Below are positions 23,335 through 39,082 of a DNA stretch of 64,000 nt, one piece after another. The stretch lies in assembly GCA_000708835.1 (NCBI GenBank), contig DF236995.1, positions 124,001 to 188,000 of the forward strand, read 5' to 3'. The DNA comes from Klebsormidium nitens. Its lineage: Eukaryota; Streptophyta; Klebsormidiophyceae; Klebsormidiales; Klebsormidiaceae. The notes beneath the pieces were generated by a model. It searched no databases, was not told the DNA's origin, and saw nothing but the letters and a program-made list of their open reading frames with translations. Each line of letters starts with the position of its first letter. Positions within the stretch are counted from its first letter, which is position 1. A program made the position numbers and the translations under genes.

Positions 23335-25020
23335 ACATGACGCAAATATTGATGTCCGTGGACGGATATTGAATAATTGGATATTAATGGGTTATGTAAA
23401 CTGGTGTCTCGGACATTTTTATCTTGAGGGGCCTGCATATGTGCGATCGGAATCATCGGATGTCTCGATCCTGAGGGCGGTATCCATGGACCATGAATCA
23501 TGATCCATCAGAATGATGTCACGCAGTGACTCCGACTTTGTCGTTCAACGTTGTCTGCGCCGTGGGATGGTAGTCCTATATCTAACGCGCGTCGCAGGCC
23601 GTTCGATGCGGTCGACTTGGCTTCGCTCAGAGCTCTTGCGGACGGCTTTTAACCGACGAACGTACTCGAAGAGCCGTAGCTAGTACTGTATTCGTACTTA
23701 ATAGTACGGTAGTGAGCTCGTTGCTCGTGGTCACGAGCATCAGAGATCGTGCATGCTGTCTGATGGTCCGGTCTCTCTTCGTTACGCCCACTGGCCAAAA
23801 AGGCCTGCATAGGCTTCTCATACATGTCATGGATATGTGGTGTGTCCCTGAGGTGTCACCGTTTGTGTGATTCCGTCTTCACTTGCTCGCCGGCCTACGC
23901 TCCCACCTATGCTCCCACCTACTGCCGCCAAACGTTCGATGAGGGGAGCCCATCCCGTCAAGGTGATTAGGAGCATACAGATGGCACGTCTACGATCCGC
24001 ATTGCGCAACAACGTACCATGCGCACTTGGTATAGGCATAAATGATAAATGATAAATATTTATGTCGTGGCGTCCGTGGCGGCTCGCGATCATTCAAACT
24101 TGCATTTGTCCTCGCGCGCTGCCGCCAATGGCCGCCCGACCGAACGCGGCAACCGGCCAGGCATTGTGATCTGTCTGATATAGCCGCGCAGCATGTAGGA
24201 TTGATTGATTGGCAATCAGTCACACCGGGCTGTTCCCAAGCCTGCTAGTGCCCAACGATCCCGGGCCCCAGGGCGGCTGGCTGGCTCATGAAGAGGGTCC
24301 GACCGGCCGGTCGGATTGAGGTGGCCGCGGCCGCCATATGGCGGACGGTACATCCATCCGATCATCATCCCTGACTCAAGGATGATCAGTGAACCATTAA
24401 AAAGCGTAATCGACCTAAATACTCGCTCAGTATAGGAGGTCCAACGATTGGCAGTGATCAAATTGCTGATTGTGCAGTACGGGCCGCCATAGATATAGCA
24501 CGATGCAAAGCGGCCTGGCTCGACCCAAACCTTCTGCGCCTGGCAACCTTCACTTTTCAACTCAATGACTATAGCAGGAGATCCATGCGCGCCATGATGT
24601 ACGCAAAATGTGCCTTAGAAGACCGTCAAAAGTCGGGACCAATTGTGGTGCCAAAGTAGGTCTCAGCCATGCTCGGTACTACCGAGAAAACACATTGTCC
24701 TTGGATGTCATTCGAGCGCTTTCGGTTTACCTCGTAATCCCTCAGTCGGCCTTTCACCTTAACTGAAGCGTGCGTACTCTATCCGTTGAAACATCCCACT
24801 TGAACTATGAACCGTAAGCTCAGCGAACAGTACTTGGGACTTGTGGGGTTGGGAAGGTTGAGTGGGTACGGTTGCGGAGGGTGTATCGTTTCGTTTATGA
24901 TATCAGTCAAGTGCAAAAAGCTTGATGTTCGCTGGGCATCTATTCATTGCGTCCGAAGTTCTGGTCGAACCCGATCAAGAATTCTAGTCGAACAAGATCA
25001 AGAAGTGTGGTCGCACCGAT
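23335..25020. other. Intergenic, nothing recognised
   Basis: Contains repeated GCGGCCGC/CCGGCCGG palindromic words (near 24300-24345) and short frames on both strands, none supported as genes. Confidence 0.4.
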
Positions 25021-25021
25021 A

Positions 25022-28000
25022 TCATGTGATAGGCTCTCCGCACCGAAGGGGAAGCAGCCGCGGCGTGATCCGGCCGTCCAGCGCAAGCGCCAGAAGGTCC
25101 CATTCTTCAACGTACAGCAAAGTACTTAACGTCGTCTGAAACAAGAGCACCACAGACGATGTCAGAAGCGACGTCATCTTGCTCCTCTTCCTTTGCGGGG
25201 AGAGCAGCTGGTACTGTCACAACCTGCTTTGCAAAGCCTGTCGGCTTTCTGCGAAGCTCAGACGACTCAACATGAGAGACTTTCTCATAGTCAAGAAGCT
25301 TTGACGATTCTTGTCTGCAAGGAATCTGCTCTTCGAGCACTGTGTATAAGCGCTGGGCTTTTGGACCATCTCAAAAACTCGATGGGTCTTCCTTGAGCAT
25401 ATCAGGAACGGGTTACAAACTGACAGGACTGAAAGACGGTAGGTTTCAATATGATCAAGAAATACGGACAAGCGACGCATCCCTTGGACAGGCGACGAAC
25501 AACTTCACGAGGGGAAACGATATATTCTTCCGCAAAGGAGGTCAAAGCAAACTCCCAAAGGACGGGAGAAAACAGAATGGGAGTGAGTGGCGCACGCACC
25601 TGAGTGCCGCACAGCTCCTTGTCTAGCTCCTCCGCAGCCTCCCGAAGCACTGATGCCATGTTTCCCGACTCGTTACCAACGCCCTGCACGCCCGAGACCT
25701 TGCGTTAGTTTCTTTTACGGTTGATGCCACAACCGCCCGAAGGGAAGAACGGGTGCCGCGTTTACCGACACCTGAATAACGCCCCTGCACGCACGGGGCC
25801 TTGGGTTTATTCGTTCAAGGTTTAAGCCGAAACGGCTGCGAAGGGAAGCATCGCTGCCGTGTTTCCCACTCCTGACCAACGCCCTGCTCACACGGGACCC
25901 TGGGTTAGTTTGTGTTTGGGTCTGACCCAAATTCGTCACAAACAAAAGCACCGCTGCCGTGTTTCCCGACTTCTGCCCAACGCTCTGCAATTGTTCCCAG
26001 TTTGTTTCAAGGGTTAAGCCAAACCCGCCGTTACGAGAAGAACCACAGCCGCGTCTAACGACTCCTGAACGTCGCCTTGCACGCCCGAAAGCTTTGACTA
26101 TTTTACTGTGCGGTTGACGTCAAACCCCAGCATGCAGGTATGAATCGCTGTCGTGTTTCCGGACCCGTGAAAAACGCCCTACACGCCCGGGACCTTGGGC
26201 CGGTTTGTTCTGCGGGTTAACCTAACCACAGTTCATCAGATAATCCAGGGACCATGAGAACGGCGTCTACGATTCAGGAGATCCAGTCAGAACGAGTTGG
26301 GGTAAGCCGGCGACAAGGCTCGCAGGAGAGTCCTGTGAGCAAAGTCTTGAGTTGAGCACTAGTCGCACAAACAGATAATATGCAGCTTCATAAGTAGTCA
26401 GGCAGTCGAAAACGTATCGAGGACGAGAAGAATTGCTGGAGCCGGCGAGAAGGCCAGACTCGCAGGCAGACGCCGAGACTGCTTTTCAGAAGCTTTCTGT
26501 ACCTTATTCTTTTGACAGCGGGTATAGACAATCTCACAGTAAGAACGACGCAACAACGAACGAAGCTTGCCACGGAGAGAACCCTGTGATCATACGACCC
26601 AGGACATCTCAACCCCTGAATAGCTGATTGCTGGGTATCGAAACCCAAACCATAAAGCCCGGCCTCGCGCACAATACTCAGCAATTTCAAAGACATCATG
26701 CCGCGGGTCGTCGGCTGTGGACGTGAACAAGCTACCAGGCAAAAGAAAGAAGACAGGCAGCAAATGCTTCAGTCTAGATGGAGTTTGCTTACCTTTCTGC
26801 TATCCGGGCCTTTCAGGATTCGCGCAAACGAGGTGTGCAGCATTACCGGATCATACTGCGTAGCAAAAAGCAGCGTCCGTTCAGCGCATACACCGGCGCG
26901 CACAACAATCTTTTCTTGTAAGCTCGACTTGAAGCGGCAGATGCTTGCGAAACAAACAAGAAGACGAGGCCGAAAGTGACGTCGGGAGTTGCGATGACTC
27001 GGCAGTTGTGCTTGACGTCGTTGACACCTCTATTTGCAAAAGTTGGAACTAGTGGGGGAACTAAATAATCATTGGGATTTCGAGCGAGCGGTCGAGGACT
27101 CCTACTACCAAGTCAGCAATAATCAACACTCTCAAGCGCTCCCAACGGACGTACTTTTAATCCACTCCAATACGAGGGTACAGTCTACCTTCTTGACTTG
27201 GTCGTTTGCTTCGCGCAATCATCCTCCTTGATCTGCCAAAAGTCCGAAAACTCCCAACGTTGATTCACTCGTAATCATCCTGGCCTGCGTTTGATCTCAA
27301 ATCATTCTTCACGACAACTTACTGACCTGCTGTCTGTCCCCACCACCGAGACCTGACGCAGTACCTACCAGCTAGGCTTCCGGTACTCACCAGCTGAGTT
27401 TCTGGGGACCGAGGAAGATTTTTCCGCAGCTGTTGCCGCAGGTCGAAAGGTTCCGTTCCCGACAGAAGCTGCACGGAACCGGAAAAGCGGACGTCAGGCA
27501 AACTCCTGCTTCCAGAATTTCGGGCAGATAAGTGAAGAGTGCTCTTTCGCTTTATGTGCAAGTAACGGAATGGAGGTCAAATGGCGCTTTGGGCGACAAT
27601 TGTATGAACGTCTCCTGCTGCTCGGTCGCTCACAACTTATCTCTCAATGAATTGCAAGCAGAGACGGACGCCACAGCAGGCCAGTCGTTGTGAAGCCCCA
27701 GTCCAACCATTTGGGCTTTGCAAAGTATCTCGTCTGGTTCAGCTGCTAAAAGGTGACTATCTTTGCATGAATGCAAAACCGAACAGTTTTGCAGAACGGA
27801 AAACTGCAATTAGCAGTCTGCCTTTGAATGTACTGATTGTAGCGCCCTTCTTTTCAATTCGCTAAGCTTCCTTTTGCGTTCTTTGCAAATCGCAACAATC
27901 TCAAGGTACGTACACTTGTCAGGCTCCGATAGATGCAGAGCCCCTTTCAAGAACAACTCGGTTTCCGAGACGAGAGAACAGCCTCTTTGGAGGGTCTACT

Positions 28001-31000
28001 TTATAGAAGAGGGCACTCGCAACTGGAAGACATAAAATTACCTGCCAAAGCCCCAGCACCACCCCCGTTGACGTCAGCACGACGCGATCCAACGACACCC
28101 GCAGCGGGCAAGCTTTGTGCGTCACTTGCGTGACTCCCACGATCTCTAGGCCAACCTGCAAGCGGCACGTGTCAACAGGTGAGAACTTCCCGAAATAAAA
28201 AGAGCCGCTGCCATTAAGCAGAATAATCTGCACGTGTATCAAGGGTCATCGTCGTTCGTTTCATGATCTGGAACCGAGACGAGAAGAAGACATTCCAGCA
28301 GTCGTATGAGCCATGATTTGGAACCGCGACTGCGAGACGAGGAGAAGAGGTTTTCAGCAGTGTCCGCAGAAAGGGACTGGTCCGCTTTAACTTTGTACGA
28401 CACGGTGGCAGGTCTCTGTAGCAGATGCTTGACCAGATTTACCAGAAAGTCCTCCCAGTAACGGACAAAATGGTCCAGAACAGGAATGGCAACGTTGGTT
28501 TGGCGTTCAAATAGCAGCCTGCGGGATGGATTTATTCCAGATCCGAATCGAGTGACACAAACAAAATGTGACGAAAGAAGATGATGCGAGGGTCCAGCAC
28601 AGTACCTGCGAACAACGTTTCGAACATTCTTCATTGAGACGAAAGTCTCCCATAGAAAACTCAGCATACGCCGCCAAGGCCCTTTACCACTGTCGCTTCA
28701 GTTGATCGTAAATCATCCGGTCAATGACGACGCCCTCAGAACAGCATCCGAGGCTTTCCGCGACGAAGCTGCTAAAATACGGCCAACTCGAAAAGCAGGT
28801 ACACAGCGTTACGAGAAGGGCGCCTGCAGCTTTACCAGCGCCCTTTACATAACCCGCGCCTAAACCTGCCAGAGCCTGAATACACGTTTTGCCCTCCGTC
28901 TTTCCGTGAATTTCAAATCTTAATCCTCGTCTAACGTCCAGCTGCGTCTCATCCTCCGTCCTGTTTTTGGTCGACCTCTCAACCTGGATCGCAACCTGGG
29001 TCTTAACCTTGGCCGTTTCAAGACGTAGTTTTGAATCTGGACAAAAGGCCCACATCACGGGGCGAGGCCGGGATAAGGTCTAGATGATGCGACGCCTGCT
29101 AGAGGGCTCAACGTGCGGCTTAACCTACGTCTCAACCTGCCTCCTAACCTGCCTATTGAACTGCCTCTTAACCTTGGGCACTTTGAAACGCGGTTTTTGA
29201 TCCTGGGAAACAAGGCCCACCTCACGGGGCGAGGCCGGGACAGGGTCTAGGTGATGCGACGCATGCCAGAGGCTCATGTGGTACATGTCGGGGTCCTGGT
29301 ACCATACCGCTGCACAGAAAAGGAACCAAACTTTCACTAATCAGCAGGGCATCGGTTCTAACGTTAGGATCCTCGGTTTAGAAGATTGAACTCGTTCGCC
29401 GAGTCCGTCGGTTCGTCAGTGCAGCTTGCCGCTGACGCCCCGCCACAAAAGATGAATAAGCCTCTTATATGCTTGAAAACAAGGTCCGCACAGAGAAGAT
29501 ACTGACTACTAGGACGCTGTTCAAATGTCACGCGCAACCTCGAGAAGATCGAGAGGGCACCTCTTGCCTATCTGCCAATTTCCAAAAATGGTCGGCCCAA
29601 GAACCATGTATGAAATACGCTTCAATTCGAAGAAGGCTTCGCCTAAAAACCGCACTCTCAGCAGAAGAGCTCTCTATGAGTTTCCCTTTTTTGATCTGAG
29701 GTCCAAACGCACCATGCAAATACATCAATTGGATAACGGTCTCTTTGTGAAGTCCCCCTGTCACCCAATTGGAAACACAGGCCCTTGTTGCCCCGCAAAA
29801 AAACCAACGGCAGTAAGAAAAACGAGGGTCCCTAGCTTTGAGCGACGGGATTTTTACCTGTATCACCAAAGCCGTACCGAGAGAGTATTCGCTTTACGGT
29901 CTGGCTGGACAAAGGGAGGCCGAGCAGTCAGCGTGGAAAAGGTCGTACTTTTGTAGACGCATCTTATAAAATCTTTCCATGCGACGAGCCCACTCGTCGA
30001 CGAATGATTCAAGAGTTTGAGGGTTTGAGCAATAAAGACGGCGTTTGACCTGCGCAGTCTACAGGACACTTCGACGCATGCCAGGGACTAACTCCCTCCA
30101 AACGCTGAACACCCCATGAAAAACGTCCATGAGTGCAGATTTGAAAGTCAAAGTGAAAGAAATAAGACAAGTACTGCGTAGAACATCATGTTAAGTGGGC
30201 TACGAACAGAAGGGCGCAAACCCTGATTCCCTCCACAAAATTGCATGCAGAAGTAACTAGCAACGACAACGTCAGGTCTGCAAAAGATGATGACGTTGCG
30301 CAATATACTCACTACATCTGGTGCGCCTCCTTTCGATCCACGTGCAGCACGTTCGCCCTGACCGCCACTTTTTGCTCCTGCAGGATCGTGATTTTTCTTG
30401 TCACTCACTATCTTTTCCATCTTTGGTACAAGACCCTACTCCTCTCACGTCATCCTATTCGATCCTGATCGCTTCATTACAAGAGGCAGAGACACTATGC
30501 CAAAGCGGTGTATCGTCGTGCAACATGTTAACGCCAAAGCAGAATCGCAGGGCTCCAAACTAAAACGTCTGTGCTTGACCGACTAGGAGGACTCAGTTTA
30601 AGACCTTCTGACAGTTTGTTGCAGAGCAGACCTGGTTGGTGAACCAAGAGCCAAAGAGGAACCATCTTGAAATCAACTTAGTTGGAAGAGCAGCAGCGCG
30701 TTTTGTTTAGGCCCTACTCGCGACAGATGGACCGAAAATTCGATGTGAAGTGTGATTCTCACCTTCAAGATCGGAACTAGCTTGCCATCTTTTTCTTCAA
30801 ACAGGTCAGAAACCTGTCAGGAAGGGGAGAAGAAATAAGACTCAACTTCATATACATTTCCACAAAGCGTTGAGGCTCAAATCAACCTGACTGGAAAACT
30901 TCATGTCGGGACTAAGCACACCACTCAGAAAGTAGAGAACCTGCATGAAGGGGAGTATGTGCGCCATAGTAAAGCTCTTTCTAGCCGGATCAAACAGCTA

Positions 31001-31965
31001 CAATAATTTTCATCATGAGGTGGCGAATTTTGTCACTATCTCTTGGCACTTAGCAAATGTGAGTCAGTGCATACATGGTTTTGCTCACCTTCAGTGACTG
31101 GGATGTTTTCCCACTTGACAAAAACGAGTACTCTTGCGGGCCTGAGAGGGAATCGTACAGAACTGTCCGGTTGTGGAAGTACTCACTCCCAACAGCTGCA
31201 AGAAAGGACATCTGATTTGGAACCCTTTGCTTGCATACGCTGTTTCAACTGTGACATCAGAGCTGGGGCTCCCAGTGGCCCGTACATGGCTTTCCTTGGT
31301 GGTGTTGGATTTGTTCAGAATTCATTTCAGAGACTGTCGAACCCAAGCGTGGAAATGGAAGCCTGAATCTGTTCTCCATGTGCCCTTGACAGGGGAACAG
31401 AAAGAGCAGAAGAGCTGTCACACTAACTGGCTGTGATCACCGGGCTGGCTTGAGATCTGCGTGGTTGTAATCAGCAAAGAGGGTGGTAGAGGTTGAATAC
31501 TACCACCACCAAGCATTCCTCTGAATCGACAGCCCCAGGATTGCTGTGCAACAGTCTGCCTTTGAACATCCCACACAGCATAGTCAAGTGACCTCAGAAG
31601 TGGCATTTTTTCCCTACAAACAAAGACAAAACTTTCGGGTCTAGATCCTGATAAACCGTGAACGAATCAAAAATCAGTTTCTTGCCTGGTCCTTGGTGGT
31701 GCCCTCCGCAGCTCCGGGGGGCAACTGCACTCACACTGTTTGCCCCCCCTCCCAACCAAGCTGGCGCCATATCAAACTGTAGCAAAAGGGCATAGATTGC
31801 TAAAAGCGCCCCCGCCCCAAGCGCCGCCAATCTGGCCTTCCGGTGTCGCTCCGTCTTTCTTCCGGGTGTTGCTGGGTTGGTGAGAAAAGCGAGCGGCGAC
31901 ATGGCGGGGGGGCGGTGGTTGCCCTTCACATGCCGGGGTGGGACGTCTCCCTGACCTGTCGGCAT
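25022..31965 (-). CDS. Membrane-anchored 2H-phosphoesterase-like protein (RNA ligase/cyclic phosphodiesterase fold)
   Basis: Partly resolved gene. Exon 1 (31618-31965) opens with ATG and encodes an N-terminal membrane anchor (ARLAALGAGALLAIYALLLQF) then KKLIFDSFTVYQDLDPKVL. Later exons that fit splice and phase are 28042-28155 (VGLEIVGVTQ...VVLTSTGVVLGLWQ), 27391-27468 (LLSGTEPFDLRQQLRKNLPR), about 26783-26845 (VMLHTSFARILKGPD), 25600-25683 (SVLREAAEELDKELCGTQ) and 25022-25135 (LYVEEWDLLALALDGRI, then stop). The HTSFARIL block fits the second H-x-T/S-h motif of 2H phosphoesterases, and the surrounding order (v.L...gv.lgLw, LR..L...LP, H.S.AR.L, VEEwdllALal.G) fits the plant 'RNA ligase/cyclic nucleotide phosphodiesterase' proteins. 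The exon(s) carrying the first histidine motif, between 28.2 and 31.6 kb, were not identified. Substrate unknown. Confidence 0.6.
25684..26230 (-). repeat. Exon-echo array: five decayed copies of one 2H-gene exon start
   Basis: Upstream of exon 25600-25683 lie five further head-to-tail units of about 100-110 bp. On the plus strand each reads roughly GAAG.A.CGCTGCCGTGTTTCCCGACTCCTGA.CAACGCC, then CTGCACGCCCGGGACCTTGGGTTAGTTTGT and GGGTTAAGCC. This is the complement of the exon start (G(V/Q)G.ESGN.AA..L), its acceptor and the adjoining intron. Only the copy nearest the 3' end keeps an open frame through to a donor; the others carry substitutions and small indels. Confidence 0.8.
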
Positions 31966-32736
31966 TTGACTAAAACAAGCAGGGAAGGGCGCCAGTCTCT
32001 AATGCTGATTGAGTAAAGAGAAGGGGGCAAGTTTGCAAACCGACTAAGCTCTGCTGGACTTTCTTCTGCTGGCTTGGTCAATGGGTTCCCACATTGCTGT
32101 CTACCGCTTCGTCAGGAAAAGTAAGATGCCAGGACTCCAATTTAGGCAACTTCAAGAGGCATCAGGCAGGTCTTGAGGACAATGATCGTCCCACAACTTC
32201 AAGTAATCCAAGCGTACGCTCCAAACGAAACAGCTTGTGCGAAGATGAAGATTGACATTGTTGACAGGTGTGCACAATTGGCTGCTGCTCCTTCCAACAG
32301 GCTTCCTCAGAATCATTCCAAGCTCACGAGAGGCTGATGTTCTGCGCCCGAGTTGCTTCAACTTGCTTGGGTATTAGCAACTTTCGGCTCATTGATTAGT
32401 CGTTGGTCTTTTACATGCTGTAAGCATATACGTTTTAACTTCAGAGTTTTGCTGATCAAAGTGACTGCTCGTCAAAGTGAGTGCTGGTCCTTCAATAAGT
32501 TCGCACCGCCTCTAGTTTCTACCCCGGCACCAGTGGTCCAGTTCTGCAGGTTTCAGCACTCTGAGTCAGAGTCAGACCGCAGTGGCAGCTCAGGAAAGCT
32601 AGGAGTCGAACACTGGACAGGGCGCAGTTGAGCTGGTATGGTTGGCTTGCATTCACTTGCATTTGCTTTCTTTACAAGAACTTACGTCTCTAAGGGTCTT
32701 GCATCGATCGTATAGCTCTGCGTGACCTCTTTCTAG

Positions 32737-37490
<4,754 letters not shown>

Positions 37491-37494
37491 GCAA

Positions 37495-39080
37495 CTAAAA
37501 GTCACCCTTTTACATGATAGCAAAAGAACGTGGGAAAACATGCCGGCAATTTGGGGTGGTTCTAGCACGTTTGGAGACACTCCCACTCGTCTCCTGATCA
37601 CAAGCTCCTATGCTATGCATGATGCAAAACATCAACCTTAATCCCGTTCGAGACTTCCAACGCTTTGCTAGCATGATTGTGGCAATGGCATTTTGAAAAG
37701 AGAACATTTTCTTGGTTGAATAGTCTCTTTCCGACTTCATTCATAAACACTCGCAGGACGCCTTTAGCCCCTACTAAGAGGCCGTACAGATCTTCACATC
37801 TCATGATGCAATGTTCGGTCTTCAGGAGTGATGTTCTTCAATGATCGATGGTCTCTTTTCGTACTCGCCGTAGCCAAGTAGGCCATGGGTTTCTCATGGC
37901 ATACATGTATGGACTGTGTGTGTCTGATTTGCATGGAGTTCGATCGAATGCTCTCAATGCCTGCTACTGCGGTATAAGAGCCAGTGTCTTTATTTACTAG
38001 GCCGGTATCGACTGACCGACATAACCCAAAGGGTTAAGGCAGAACTGCTTTGTACGCAGGGTACCGGTAACTCGAGCAATGTGACTAACCGCACATATAA
38101 CTGGCATAACTTGTACGGAAGAATGAACTGAAAGTCAGGGAAACGGACGGCTCCGGGCTGACTATCCTCGGATGATGACGATTGTGCAATGTGGCGGGAC
38201 CTCCCAAAAACGCGGCCGTTGACTGCATGATTGAGTTGGACCGTGGACGGTACGTCCAGCGGCTGAGCTGGTATGTACCGGGCAGTGCCAGTGACCGGCT
38301 CCTGAGCGATTACGACTCGCGAACGGCGCGCGAAACCTGTATAAAGTAACGCCTGGTCCAAACTCAGGATGGTTTAGGGTTTCCCTCTGGTTATCAGGGT
38401 CAAACCTTTGTTATGGTCAAAGGTGTTACTGTCGCGATTGCCTGCGTAATGTTGCCGTTCCGATACCTGGTAACGACTCAGGAGTCTCCTGCTGGCGGTG
38501 GTAACGACTGGGTTGCGTACTTTTCGCTTGATCGCCGCGGCCCTTGCGCGGGGCAGATCTCCCGGGCATTAATTGTATATTTGCTGGCGACTCTGCTGCT
38601 TTTTCCGAGCACAAGGGCCAGAGCTAAAGGTGCCCACCAGAAGGCTTAAAAGCTCGCTCTTCTTGGTCCCGGGATACATCTCCCGGTTCTGGGACTGCTC
38701 AATCATGATCATCGGACCCATTCCATCATGATCACATGAATGCATCGTGAGTCGTGACCTGTCACCTCTTCCCGCATTCGAATCTGGATTCTGGGGTCCC
38801 CCGCGCAAGGGGGATTTCAAATGTGATCCACAGCAGAAGAGTGACCGCCATTTCCATCTTCAGCCTTCAGGAGCAGGATAGGAACTTCACAATGGCAGCA
38901 CGACTGTTGTCAAGAGGAGCCGGCTCACCTAGAAGCTGATCTCGTTGACAGTCTGATCGAAGAGCCTGTCCCGTTGCTGAGAATCCTCTGAGCGGACGCA
39001 TTGTTCATTGATGGTTGTCCAGGAGTCGTAACCGTTGTCTTATCAGAGAGGATCCAGTCGCTTGCGGGTGCAATCAGTCA
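37495..39080. other. Intergenic between RUVBL2 and SIN1-like gene
   Basis: Presumably holds the RUVBL2 3' end and the SIN1-like promoter. I see no other gene; short open frames lack support. Confidence 0.4.
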
Positions 39081-39082
39081 GC

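Noticed and set aside
25684-26230. CRISPR-like spacing of repeats
   Set aside because: Units are diverged, contiguous and contain exon and intron sequence; no constant repeat with unique spacers, and the genome is eukaryotic.
29525-29956. 143-codon plus-strand open frame
   Set aside because: Lies inside the minus-strand 2H gene span, has no recognisable motif or splice context, and overlaps a minus-strand frame of similar length.
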